Below, one piece after another: positions 36,166 through 49,122 of a DNA stretch of 64,000 bases (position 1 is the stretch's first letter; each line of letters starts with the position of its first letter). The stretch lies in contig OU015525.1 of assembly GCA_907165065.1 (NCBI GenBank), positions 30,074,037 to 30,138,036 on the forward strand. The letters run 5' to 3'. The position numbers and the translations under genes were made by a program. Under the pieces are notes generated by a model. The model was given only the letters and a program-made list of their open reading frames with translations, had not been told where the DNA came from and did no database searches. Source of the stretch: Caprimulgus europaeus (taxonomy: Eukaryota; Chordata; Aves; Caprimulgiformes; Caprimulgidae).

Positions 36166-39100
36166 TCCCAGCTCACTACATTTACATCACATCTCCCTTG
36201 CAACTGCAAACAAATAACTGATTAACACTGACTCTTAGAAATTATTCCATTAAAAATAAAATTAAAAGAAAAAAAATACTGTAGTCATGAAATTACCCCA
36301 AAATTTTAACAAATTCCTTTCAAAGAAAGGCTAATGATCTTTTCTATCTTTTCTTGTTGCCACATTCACCAAAACATACTCTGATGACTCAGGAGTATAT
36401 TATTAAAATTCAGAACAAAATATTTTCTATTCTTTTTCTAGTAAGGCAAACATACAATCTGCCCATCACAAACATTAATTTTGTCTATAAACTATGAATA
36501 TGGACCAGAGCAGTCTGTAGATACATAAAGTTTGACCTACTTCATACAAAGAGTTACAACCAAAATTTTACAATCCACCACTTTTTTCACTGTACTAGAA
36601 ACCTATCTTCCTTCTTTAACCTCACAGATCCATTTTTATATCTTTTCACTACTGAGCATTACTATGGCATGCAGATACTCACATAACACTGTTGACCCAC
36701 ACTACCCCATGTAGCTCAAGTGAGATATCTTGGATTTTTTCAAGTACACATACTTATTTTCACTTTAACTATAAGTACGACTTTCAGATAGAGGCAATCA
36801 GTCCTATCATTTCTTGGCTTTGCTTGGGTCACCTCACAACTCAATCACAGCTCTCACAAAATGCTCATCTTTCAGAATATCTTTCACTTTATCATCTTTC
36901 AGAATATTTACCCTGGCCATGCTGATACAAGTGTAGTGTCTGCAGATAATTCCATGAGACGAGACCTACTCAGCAACAGAAATTCAGAATCTCTGAATTT
37001 CTCTCTGTTGAGACGTTTGATAATGAAAACTTCAGAATAATCCAGCAAAAAAATAGGACTATATAAGTGATAAAATATATCACTGTCTTCTCCCATAAAA
37101 CAGGTTGTTTTTTAATGAAATCAGGGTTTAGGTATAATAATAATAAAAGTAAAGATGGAGTATTCCCCTTAAACTAAGGAGTTTTGTATGTGTTTGACTA
37201 GACTGAATTTTTGCATTTTTGCTTTTTTATTGTAAGCTCTTAAGAAATAAATCTTATTCCTGTAGCTCAGTCTGTTCTAAAACACAAGGCAATTGCCATG
37301 CTCCCCTGATCAGGATTTGTCTGACGGATACAAAAAACTCTTTCACTGCAATCCTGCCTCCGTGATGATAGGCTGCAAGTATGAGCCATGGGCTTAAGAG
37401 ATAGGATTGTACTTACACCACTGTGTAATAAACACCAGCAGTGGACAAACCCAACCTGACATGGTATTTTTGACTAATTCTAATTGATTGTAAATTATTA
37501 ATCAACTTGTGATGCAGTTTTTCTTTTATATTCTTTCTATTCCACCAAAGGCATACCTTCTAGCATTGCTTCCATAATCTCTTCCTTCACATTCCTTTTC
37601 AAATTTCAGATTAATTTTAAAAAAATATTGTTTTCCAGGGCAAGGTCTACCCATGAGGGCAATTACTTATTTTTTCAATATTTTTAAGGCATTGGTCCTT
37701 TCTTAGTGATCTTTTGAATCTTGTGTAAATGGCAGAGAAAATATCTATCTGAGCTCTTCTGTGTTTTCTAATATTTACTACATATCTTTCTCTCATCACC
37801 ATGTTTATTCTTCTTAACTTTATTCCTTCATCTTCCATTCCATATCAGATACACTATACCTCCCACACTCAATTGTCTCTGATTATAGTTTGTTTTCCAA
37901 TTTCTTTAAATCCATCTTGATATTTGTTCAATCCACTTACACTTATTACTTATGTCATGCATATTTTTCTAGCTGTACATTAACTGGAAGTTTTAAATTT
38001 CTTTTGTGTCATGAATATATATATAGTTTATTTTAACTAATCAACCAGTCCTAGTATTCTTTACTAATTCAATTTGTTTAAGCAGTGTGTAGGGGGAACT
38101 AAACAAATCTTAAAACTTTGGGATGAAATCAGATATGATAAACGAAGGAAGGGAAAGTACACTATTATGCTTTGTGCAAATCAGATCAAAGTCAAATACT
38201 ATTTATCATCTAATTTCCCCTTGTACACATCGCACCAGGAAGGAATGGTGTACTGTGTCAACAAGTCTACAGATTAATTTATTCCTGAAATTAGATGTGA
38301 CCCTATTTATTTCAAGGTAGTTTAAATGTTCTCTTTTGCCTACATAATAACGAACCCCTAGAGTTTGAGACTTCAGCCAATCACTCTTAGTCTGATCAAT
38401 TTCCCCCTAACTTTCCAATTGTATTTTCTGAGAAGGCCTTTCCTTTTTCATTTAAGACAAATATAGGGAAAAGGATTTTAACTGCAGAATCTGTGATATA
38501 GGCAGAATCCCCATGCACACTCCTCCCCAAAAGCCTCAAAAGTGTGGTATAAGACATTTTCTTTCAACATCAGTTTTTGGACTAGAAAGCATGCAGTACT
38601 CCTTGAGTATGTTATTAAGAATACATCTGAATGAGGCAGCTTTCACTTTCATGAAACTGCCACACAGTGGAAACACTACCAACATGCATAATTTTCAGGT
38701 TTACTTATAATTTCCACAAATTTATATTCTTTGGGCAAATGGTTCTAACAACTACTTTATGAATCAGCAACTACTGAGAACTCTACCAATAACCGCAGTC
38801 CACCAGCATTAGTTCACAGTTCATACCCAGAATGGTTTTCTGCACCAAAAACAACCCTTTGCTTGCCCTAGGCTATTGATTATTGATACAGTTATTAAGC
38901 TTTGGAGAAACAGAGAAAAAAAAACAAAGTTGAGAAAAAAAATGTTTTGAAGTCTTCCAATTTTAAAAACTTATGTTAATTTGACCACTATAGAAAAATT
39001 ATTTAGAGATAATGCATCACCTTGATAAACGGATATTTTATCAGGACAGTTATGCATCAAATCATATCTCTGACTGTAAGGCACTTAGATCTGTAGGAGG

Positions 39101-40928
39101 ATTCCATCTACACAAAGCAAACAGTCTGCCACATACCATGCAGCTCACAGAATGTCAGGGTGTAGGATGGCTGTGGAAGAGATGTGTTACTACACTTGCT
39201 ACTGCCTAGTTTCAAGTAGCATTATACTGGACTCCTTAGTACTGTGAAACGCTGCTATGTCCATACTGTGTAATTAAAGATCAACAGTATTAACATTTCT
39301 ATGATAAGGTAACATCAAAAGGGCACACACACAAGCTGTGAGTCAAAGAGCACCACCTACACAGTGGTAATATTTTTTCTGAAACAATAAATCTTCAATT
39401 CTTCTTTCCAAAAGAATCTTTGATGCTAAACCCTGAAAGCAGACATTTTCTGGAAATACTCCAATACCTTCACCGACAAACCAAGGATAACCAAGACTTC
39501 AGTATCTTCTATGTCTCTGTAGTAACACCTCAAACTTTATGGCTATGGTATGTCAAAGAACTGCCTCATGCCAGTCTAAAAGAAGAGGTTCAAATGAGCT
39601 TTTCTATATTCTAAACTTTACCGACTTTCTAGAAGCTACTTAAAGTTGATGCACTTTGGATGCTGGTTGAAGTGTTTGCTGTGAGGCAAAAGCCCTCTTA
39701 ACAGTCTTACCTTATAACTGTTCAAAATTCTTTGCATGTCTCACAAGAGATCTCTAGAGTGATTCTTTGGCCCCAGTCTATCCTAAATGAAAGGGCTCCT
39801 CTGTGCTATTGCCTGAGCACGTACAGGAAAAAAACTCGGCACAATAGTCTTTCTTTAAAGAATACTTTTGCCCACTCTTTCACTGGCTATGGATGAAAGG
39901 TCACACACTAGGCACAGGGCTATATTTCTGCCTTAAGGTAAATACTTCTCAAGCACTCAAGGCAAGCACTCAGGTCAGATTTACAGAAGTCTATTTGGAG
40001 GATACAAGAGATCTGAGCCACTTCACTGTCTGTAGAATATATCTATGACATGTAGAGACTGAGATAACCTGAAGAAATATTTTTTTAACTTAAATTATAT
40101 TGAGAAGTTATTTTAAAAAGTAATCCATCTAGATGAGGTTATGGACACTGTAAGCAGAGAAGAAATCACAGTGCTTAGGAAAAAATTAGACCAGTAATTC
40201 AACATGTGCAAAAGAAAAGCAGAATAAAAACAAAAATAAAGAAATTCTAAAAGACAGAAAAAAAAACCCAAACCAAAACAAAATCCTTAAAGAGATAATT
40301 GACATGGAGCAAGACAATACTGCTGCACAGACCAGACAGAAGAGAAAAATACAACAAAAGTTATCCAAGAGAAAGACAAAGCTTTTACAGGTAATAGAAA
40401 TTGGTGCTGGCAACAGTAGCTTCAGTCATTATGGAAGAAGCACTATCCTCTGCCAGGTAGAATTACATAATTACTTATGGCTGGGAACATAGGAACACTG
40501 AGGCGCTGGAAGTTAATTTAACTATTGATGCCGGAAAAACATCAAAATAATTGAGAATCACAGGAGGCTGTTCTACAATATTGAATTGGGAACCTGAGAG
40601 TAGATATCTAGTCAACTTAATCAGGTAAAAAAATAACAAGGAAAATTCTAATAAATAATGAAAAATATAGTCATTACTAAAAATGGAAATTCTGTAGAGT
40701 GTAGGTCTCTCTGTATCAGCAAAAGATGGATCTAGAGGACAGATCTATACATCTCAACACATAGTGGCCATTTAAATTGAAGCAATGACTGTAGGACATT
40801 GGCTTGAGTTATTTTCTTTAAAGTTACTAATTTCTAAACAAGTAAAACAATGTTCATGTCAATATCTGTCTTTTATTTGAGATTTCCTAGGGAGATGAAG
40901 AGCAGACAACAAATTTTTAATAAGAACA
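36166..40928. other. Gene-free AT-rich DNA
   Basis: No recognised gene. A 27-bp direct duplication (36865-36907) and an A/C-rich tract at about 40258-40285 are present. The plus strand at about 37500-37960 is pyrimidine-rich. Open frames up to 77 codons show no family resemblance. Confidence 0.55.
36865..36907. repeat. 27-bp direct duplication
   Basis: The 16-bp word tcatctttcagaatat occurs exactly at 36865-36880 and 36892-36907, offset by 27 bp. Confidence 0.85.
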
Positions 40929-41352
40929 CCGAGATGAGCATCTCCCGTATCAGGAAAGGCTGACAGAGCTGGGACTCTTCAGCCTGGAGAAGAGAAGACT
41001 GAGAGGGGATCTTATCAATGTCTATAAACACCTGAAGTGTGAGGGCCAAATGGATGGGGACGGGCTTTTTTCATTAGTACCCAGTGACAGGACAAGGGGT
41101 AATGGGCAAAAAGTAGAACACTGAAAGTTCTTTACAAACCTAAGGAAAAACTTCTTTACTGCAAGGGTGACAGAGCACTGGGACAGGCTGTCCAGAGAGG
41201 TTGTGGAGTCTCCATCTCTGGAGAAGTTCAAAACCCGCCTGGACACTTTCCTGTGCAACCTGCTGTATGGAACCTGCTTTGGCAGGGGGGTTGGACTAGA
41301 TGATCTCCTGAGGTCCCTTCTAACCCCTACAATTCTGTGATTCTGCGATGAT
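40929..41352 (+). mobile_element. CR1 LINE 3' end, plus strand
   Basis: Plus-strand CR1 copy of about 420 bp. It starts within the [23 protein letters not shown] region, continues through [59 protein letters not shown], and the 3' UTR (cctgctttggcaggggggtt; gatgatctcctgaggtccct) to the octamer tail attctgtgattctgcgatgat. One in-frame TGA interrupts the peptide just before KFFTNLRKN, so it is a dead fragment. The 3' UTR wording matches the 5413-6892 copy. Confidence 0.95.
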
Positions 41353-44300
41353 AAAAACTGGAACTTGCATGCCTACAAAAAAAAAAGAAGGGGAAAGGTC
41401 TTGTTAAGATCAAATTAAATCTTACTTAAAAAGTAACAAACTGATAACTCAGATATTAAGGATAAATTTATGAGGTCCAATATAAGTGCCATTTATTAAA
41501 AAAAAAAAAAAGTGTAGCCTTGCCACAGTCCACAGCTATTAGAAAAAAATTAGTCAATTCACCTAAAAATGAGATGTTGATCATCTAGATTTTATTTCTC
41601 TAACATGCTGTGCATAGAAACAATTCTATCTACAGCACATGTACACAGAAAGCTCAAATAAAGAGAGTCTCCAAATCTCCAAATGCTGTTCCTTTTAATC
41701 CATAAAGTAAACAGAAGTCATAGTTTTCCTGCTTATGATCAATTTGAAACTCTGAAGATGTGTTCTGTGAACATGGTTAATTATTTCAGATCACCTGCCA
41801 TTTGAAGACTTTAAAAGGATAATGAAGGACAAGTGAAAATGTAGTGTTTTTCATTAATTTAAGGTGGAAGCACCTCTTAAAAAAATGATATTTCACTTCA
41901 TACCAAGCACTGTCTGCTATTATAGTTAGCCAACAGAACAGGAGGTTTTGTTGATTAAAGATTTTATAATACCAGTAGCACGGAAGGAAATCCAAATTAG
42001 TAGTTTTGTGAATAGTACCCTAATACCATTGATTCTTTCCTACATAGAACTTAAATACTTTATTGTTTGTTTTTTGTTTGTTTGTTTTTAACAGCCCTGT
42101 GAGCAAAATATGATGTCTGAGTGGGCCCACACACCAGTGTCCGTGCAGTTCAAAGACAACAGCCCTACAATTTCACTCTCAGCCTTTAAGTGCTGAGGTG
42201 GAGATGGACCATTACAAAGAAAGGAAGAAACCCAGTTACGCTAGCTGGTGGCTAGATGTGGAGGGACAATGTTCTGCCTCACATGCGGCAGGTGGTCATT
42301 TCCCCCATGTCTTCAGCTGCCCTCAGATTCTGCACAAGAAAGCTGCAGTTAACCCTGCTGCATTTACTAAGGCAGACTCCTGAAACTGTGATTGTGTAAC
42401 AGGCTACTGAGTTTTTTAAATGGATCAGTATAAACTAAAAAAAAAAAAAAAACAACCAACAAAACATTAGGACAGGTCAGGGGCATTTTTCTTAGTGCCA
42501 GTTGTTCCCAGAGGGTACATTTTTCAGAAAGGGTATGGTGAGCTATCTCCAGGGTTGACAGGGCCAGATAACATGTCAGTTATTAGGAGCAGGAGGATTA
42601 ATGGACATCCACCAAAAATATCATGTTCAATACATTGGTTATTCAGGGATGAGGATGATTGAATTTGGAAGGAAATTGTTAAGGTATCTGAAAACTTAAT
42701 TTGAAATAGGAGGAGGTACCAGGCACTAGATCTTATCTGAAGGTCTTATTTGAAACAGGAGTCCAAAGCATTTGTCAGTTCTACAGATGCTCTAATGCAT
42801 GATTAATCAGAGTTAGAAATGGATGGAGATGAAGGGATACCTTAGAGTTGAGAAACAATTTTAATTATGCTATCTGAAGTAACAAGAGTGGATTCTCCTT
42901 CCTATGCCTTTTAACACTTCTGTAAAAGAGGCAGGAAGTCAGGTATGAGTAAATAAAATATGAACAGGAATTAGGAATAAGGGATAAAAGGTGTTTAATG
43001 ATATACTTCTAATAGTGAAAACAATTAAGATGTCTTTGTATGCACTGTACAACTTACTGCCAGAGAATTCCCACAAGAGTTGAGCTAATAAATTAATGCC
43101 CTAATTAAGTCACAGCTCTTTTATCTTATTTTTCAACTTAGACACAGAAAGAAATCTCTAGTGGATTATAACAAACATGATACTTGCATCCAATAATTTG
43201 CAGATTCTAGTCCCTTCAAGGCTATAGTTTGGTCAGTTTGTCCAGACCTTCACTTATGTTTCTTTCCTCATGTGCAATGCTACATTGCCACTGAATTCAA
43301 CTAGTGATAGTGATTCAGCAATTTTGCTAGAGCTAAATTGTAGCTTCCATATCCTACCTTATTTTTCTTTTTTTTTTTTAAATTTTCTTTTCTGAGTCAG
43401 GTCATCCCCTGCTTTCTTTAGAATCACCTTACCATCTCTACTCTTTTTTTCTTTTTCTTCTATGCTACTTTACCCAATTCTTGTCCCCTTCTTCTTTTTA
43501 CCCTGACTTGGTTTGTTATTATTACATTCCATCACTTATTTGTCGGCTTCCTTCCAAAATGCATCATTTTCATCCCCTCTCTTTCCCTTTAGAGTATATT
43601 CTGTAACCTTCTGAGGAAATAGTTCAACACAATGTTGCTTTTCTTTATTCAGTTTTCTCATATTATTTCTTCAAATCCTTTTAATCAGTTCTGACGCAAT
43701 TAAACCATTCTCAGTTTTCTGACTACTCCTAGTTCTTTCTGCCATTTGGATTTGTTGCCTCCCGTGATTACATTCCAGTTTAATTTGCCCTGAAATGACC
43801 GTGGTGACTTTCTCTATAAACTGCCTAGTTCATTTATGAAGGGAGGAAATAGTGTGGACCCATTACAAATCATTAAGGCTCAGACAATTTCTACTAAGTC
43901 TCCTGTCTGGGATTTGTGTTCATGTTGCTATCAACTAGCTCTGGGGCAGCTTGTTACCTGTATTACAGAAGCACCTGGAAGATCCAGTCCAGAGTTAGTA
44001 TGCTACTGGCAAGTCAGGAAATGGCAGTCCATGTAGCATAAAGCAGTACTTTTGACCTCAAAGCTAGGCTTATTGTTGCCAGCAAAGCAAATACTAAAAG
44101 GAGTTGGAAGCTCAGGTTGTGAGATGCTAGCTTTGAGGAGGAGCTCCCTTGGACACAAACGTGCATATGTGGAACAGCATAAGAAGCAAAAGACAGGGAA
44201 AACAGAGGGTCCTCAGGTGGGCGGATGAATACGAAAGGGATCCGAAAGGCACATTAAAAGCATGAGTACTTTTAAAGAAAAAGACATTGTTCTATCTGAC

Positions 44301-45996
44301 TTCTCTTATAATTTAGATACTCAGAATAACAGTTTTGCATTTCATATTTTCAGGGCAGAATTTGACAGTTGTACTCTGGTGTAGCAGGATCCTTACCTAG
44401 TAATCACAGTGAAAACAGAGAGGCTGTTCAAAGAATGCAATACTCGGTGTGAGTGAGGGTATTCACATCTGTCTCCAGTTCTTTTCTTTTGCTGACTTAC
44501 CCTATCTTAACATGGAATAACTCCACTGAAGGATAGAAATACTGAACTCTGCAACAATAAAACACAGAAACTAATATGAAAAAATATGAATTAAAAAAAA
44601 AGAAATTTATCTTTCATAATTTGTGCAATCTCACCTTAGAAAGTAACAAAAACTAAAGCCACATACAGACAGTCCAGATATATTCTGACAATGTTTTTAC
44701 TTCGGCAGACAAGGAGATTGAGTTAGATGGCACAGAAAGCTTTGAGGTTTTTGTTGTTGCTGGGTTTTATATTTTTAATAATGGATTAAGTAGATAGTGC
44801 CTTTTAAGAATCAAGGTGCGGTAGGACGCTGTGAACCAAAACACTATTCAAGAGACATGAAGCTGTACTTCCAGTCTGATTTATGTTGGTCGATAGAAGG
44901 TAACTACCTCATGTCTGCTTTTATAGGAAGCACTTGATATACTTGATGAATTTTTCTAAAGCTTAAATTCCAACTTTGGACAATGGCACATTGTTTCTGT
45001 TCTATCACTTGCAGGGTAGCTGTAATACATTACAGCAGAATAGTACCCCTCTAGTGTCCATTCACCTGAATCATTTCAGTTCTCATCCATTATGCACCTA
45101 GAGAAATGAAACAAGCACCTTTTTCTTTACACAGTCTGTAAATTATGAAACATTGTACAGTCAGCCAGTGTGAATGATTAACTGAGATCAAGAGATATTT
45201 CACAAAAATGGCTCATTCTTCTCAATCAGAATCATAACTTGTTATACCAGATCAGAAAATGATGTCAAATGTGAGTATTCTTATTCTGATCCCTGGTAAA
45301 AGGTATTGTCATTTCTTGTGTCACAACTTACCATTGAAAGATCATTTAAAAAAACTATTTTAAGGATATATTTGTCTAGATAAAAACCACCTCCTTAATA
45401 CAAAATCATGTTGGTTTTTATTAGCATATATAATGTGAATTAAAATCTATAATAAGAAGCTTTCATAATGAAAGTACAACCTTTTGTCAGTTTAAATCTT
45501 TTGGGAAATTTAAATCACATCACTAGCTGAAATGATAAATATCTTGCTTGATCACTGATTTTGTTAATATCTAGCTTAATTTATTCATTATCCTAGATTT
45601 GAAAATAGAGAGGTATAAGTCAAAAAACACTTAGCAGCTTTAACTGATTTCCACTTTGCATTTCATCCTTTGCAAGCCTGAAAAAATAATTTTCAAACTA
45701 TTCCTCCCCTATATCAAGTGTTAGGTATAACGTATTTATGAATGTGTCACTTTCTGTATTAGAGCGGAACATTTAAATTCAAATTATTGTCCATCAGTCT
45801 CTAATCCACATTACCCATAGTTTTGGTCTGAAATAATTGATAATTTATATTGGGTTTATTGCAATTTCTCCTGCTAAGGTGTTCTTTTTGTTTGGTTTTT
45901 TTTTTAATCATCTGCTACATCTTATGTAAACATAACCTTCATCTTGCGAATATTTGCAATTAATCTTAATTTTACTAACATAAATTGTGTCACTGA
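41353..45996. other. Gene-free AT-rich DNA
   Basis: No gene recognised. A runs occur at about 41499-41512 and 42437-42452. A splice-acceptor-like pyrimidine tract ends in acag at about 42090. The plus strand at 43340-43800 is pyrimidine-rich. The frames at 42198-42383 and 43836-44036 show no known domain. Confidence 0.55.
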
Positions 45997-46032
45997 ATTC
46001 AGCTCAAGTATAGAAATATACTTGAGCTGAAT
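45997..46032. repeat. Perfect hairpin, 15-bp arms and 6-nt loop
   Basis: The left arm attcagctcaagtat (45997-46011) and right arm atacttgagctgaat (46018-46032) are exact reverse complements around the loop agaaat. A perfect 15-bp inverted repeat with so short a loop is not expected often by chance in 64 kb. No transposon ends or target duplications were seen around it. It could be a cruciform-prone site or a small RNA hairpin, but nothing shows transcription. Confidence 0.9.
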
Positions 46033-48485
46033 ATATATATTTTTTCAACTTTTGCTGATTCAAGACCTAACAAAATAAGCTTACAGGAGTTGTAGTGATC
46101 ACTGCACAACATGATTTTGTGCAGCCCTTGATACTTAGTTATCCTGATTCCTGAGAAGGTTCTGTTATTCCACAGGGCAACAATTTTTTTTAAAAAATGT
46201 TTCTCACATAGAATTCAGTGTTTACAGCACCACCTAACCTATTCTTGAGTATTAAGGTCTTCTAATAATTCAGACAAGTATGCAATTTATGCAAAGCTAT
46301 ACATTTACTTATGAATATAGTTTTATTTTGCTTTTCAGCTGAGTAGCATTTCATCACTTGTACATAAAATCTCTCAAAGTGTGATGGCTTACCAAGTGTA
46401 AATTTCACTAAATTTCAGTGTCCTCAAAGTACTGCATGAATTTGCATAACTAAGATTTCAAGGAATTTGAAGCTAATGTCTTTCAGTGGAGATCAATGGT
46501 GAATTGGAAATGGTTTTTCTCCAGTCACTCACATTAATTTTTAAGACATTTAATACTTAACTTTCTTAACTACTCACAGCTTTTAATGCTGAGAATAAAG
46601 TAATGATTTTTAACAATAGACATGACTTTATCAAACAGTAGTTGGCAGTTAATTCCCATCAGCCTTTGAAAATCATGAGGTGAAGGGCAAGAAACAGGAA
46701 AAAAGGTACAATAGAAGACTGCAAGACGTATGCAGAGGAGAATAAATTAGAGTAAATCATATAAATTATGAGCAAAAGATCAGGCAAGGCCATAAGTATT
46801 TCATGCATGATCTCCCTTGGGCAATAAAAATGAGTGGTGCATTACATGTCTCATCATGCTTTATTATATTTACACCTTTTAGATTGTTTCCCTATTTGAA
46901 GTCAGCTTCAAGAGTACCACAAAGATGAAGTTTTGAAGGAAAAATAACCCTTTTATTCACTACTCTCCCATTCATAATACATCCTTGTCAAATATGTCCA
47001 TATACCCAACCGTATATGAGACAGTTGGCTAGGCACAAATGCTCTGAGCATATGTTTTTATTTGTCATGTTCCCATATTACTTAAAAGCTATTTCTATGT
47101 ATTTTTTAATCTGTACATATCAGTGTTGCTCAAAAGTAGGTGGGGTTTTTTAGTTCTCAAAAAAAAACCAACAACAATCAAAAACCTCACCAAATCTGAA
47201 AAAAGCAAAAGAGGGAAATATACAATCCTTTACTGTGTTTTTAAGAATGGCCTTACAAAAACTTTTTTCCCTGAGGAAAATTATTAATTTGAAATTCCTG
47301 AAACCTAGGAGTATCTACTCATCTGTCATTTGAAACAGCCACTCTGTAGCATTTTTGTTTAAAATAACTCACATACTTATTACAGTGTCTCTGCTCAGAA
47401 AGATGGCTTTATTGCCCATATATATTTAGTAGCTCAACTGCAACTGATCTGTCTGATGAATAGGACTTTCAACTACATTATGATTTTTGGAAGACCATAA
47501 GTGGAAGGAAACTAATTGAACTGGCTTTTGAATTGGCTGGGGGTTTGCTGATGTTTGAACGAGAATGAAAACAATTTAAATCACCTTTAACAAGAGAATT
47601 TCTTTGACTCCGGGAATATCACCATGAATTCACACACTATTCCCTGGGGTGCCAGTGGAAACCACACTTTTAATTGCCAGTGTTACACATATATGAATCA
47701 TATTGTCAGCAGGATGTGTAGCAACTGTACAGGGCCTGCACAGTACTGTAGAGGGAAGCTGTTAAATTGGGAATGTCTTTGTTGCAAACTAGAACAAATA
47801 GCTAGACTTTGGCAAAGAAATAATCATTCATCATTCATCTTAACAAAAAACAAAATCCTATCAGGTGCATTGCATAAAATTTGTGCTCGGTAGGGCAATC
47901 AGTCCTTTGAATTTCTCACTGTCTAAAATTCATTAATTTCTTGCCCAGAAAATAGTATCTCTAAGGTGAATATACTATTCTTCATGTTGGATAAGAAAAA
48001 ATCTTTATCAAAAGCCCAGCTTGAAACAATTAATTCCACCTCAACGTTTGGCAGAAGGTAGGTCATTAAAGACAAGATTGACTAAATTGCTATATCATCC
48101 ATCTTTCTTTCTGGGGTTTTATGATGTGCTCATCATAATATCTGAATCTCTATGTATTTTATAAGTAATAACAGGGTATCTATTTCTCTCTCTCTCTCTC
48201 TGTTTCTTTCCTAAAATTCATCTGCTGCCCTTTTCTTTTTGTTAACTTAATGGTTGCTTTTAAAAACTAATCTTTATCATTCTCTGTGGTACATCCATTC
48301 ACTTTAATTACATTTGTATTGTCCTTTGTTGTACTTCAGAAATCGTATTTCTGCACAATAGCACCTATTTTGTCTGCTGCATCTAAGAGTGGTGGGCAGC
48401 CATCTAGAAAACTATCACTCAAGAACAAGTTTTACTTACATTTGTTCTAATCTTTTAAAAAGAGTTTTCTTTCAAAGAAGCTACT
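46033..48485. other. Gene-free AT-rich DNA with one cysteine-rich frame
   Basis: No recognised gene apart from the doubtful frame at 47624-47893. An A/C-rich tract lies at about 47158-47190 and a (TC)n run at about 48185-48201. Confidence 0.5.
47624..47893 (+). CDS. Doubtful 89-codon cysteine-rich open frame
   Basis: An ATG with A at -3 (accATGa) opens an 89-codon frame with nine cysteines, eight of them within residues 18-54: C18-x-C20, C32-x2-C35, C42, C51-x2-C54 with C53. The arrangement C-x2-C-x13-W-x-C-x2-C-K-L resembles, from memory, the zinc-binding segment near the N-terminus of some CR1-type ORF1 proteins, but no continuous CR1 sequence was recognised around it. There is no signal peptide, splice-site evidence or neighbouring gene. 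It may be a decayed ORF1 remnant, a small unrecognised gene or chance; chance remains the default. No function is proposed. Confidence 0.2.
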   Translation: MNSHTIPWGASGNHTFNCQCYTYMNHIVSRMCSNCTGPAQYCRGKLLNWECLCCKLEQIARLWQRNNHSSFILTKNKILSGALHKICAR

Positions 48486-48489
48486 ACTG

Positions 48490-49122
48490 TAGCTCAGTCG
48501 GCGAGGAGCACAGCGGCGGCAACGGCGAGTTCCGCGGCTGAGCACGTGCTGAGGAGGAGGAGGCGGTCCCGGAGCGAGGGGAGGCTGCGGACGTGACACC
48601 GAGTCTCGTCAGGAGCAGCCAATTGCGGGAGCGGGGCGGTGCCAGGGGCAACCGCGGGAGATTTAAACGGCCCCCAGAGAGCACGAGGGACTTGGACGTG
48701 GCGCGTCGGAAGGGCGTAGTGTGGCAGTTTGCGCAGGCAGGGCGAGCAGTGAAGGGCAGCTCACTGTAGCTCGGCTGGAAGCAGCATTCCAGCGCAGCAG
48801 CTGGCTAACTCGCGAGCGGGGCTGACGCGGCGGAGGCGGTGCCAGGGCCAACCGTGGGCGATTTAAACGCGGTGAAACCAGCATCTGTTCTCAGTCAGCG
48901 AGGAGCGCAGCGGCGGCAGTGAGCGGGCAAAAAGTGCGGTCGCGGCGGTTTGCGCAGGCAGGGTGGGCAGCAGGGGAGCGGTCAGCTGATCGGAGCCAGA
49001 GCAGGCGGAGCCACGGCGGCAGATACAGAGGTATGGCGGCGGGGGGCAACCAGCTTGTGAAGTGAGCAAGTCCCACCCAAGCTGCGCTGCAGCGGCGGGT
49101 GTGGTGGCTTGTGCAGGCTTGC
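48490..49122 (+). promoter_or_regulatory. CR1 5' region: GC-rich, tandemly reiterated promoter
   Basis: A CpG-dense block in an AT-rich neighbourhood, made of about two and a half diverged units. A ctcagtc-gcgaggagc block starts at about 48493 and again at 48890. A ggcggtgccaggg block ending in gatttaaac lies at 48635-48670 and 48835-48870 (201 bp apart). A tttgcgcaggcaggg block lies at 48728 and 48949 (221 bp apart), with a weaker third at about 49105. A CCAAT box (48619-48623), an Sp1-type GGGGCGG (48633-48639) and a TATA-like atttaaac (48661) are spaced as in a core promoter. Reiterated 5' units are known from other LINEs such as mouse L1; here they are inferred to drive CR1 RNA. Confidence 0.75.

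Noticed and set aside
48489-48510. tRNA-like A box (gtagctcagtcgg) at the start of the GC-rich region
   Set aside because: There is no B box, no cloverleaf and no acceptor pairing downstream. The word belongs to the reiterated CR1 5' units.
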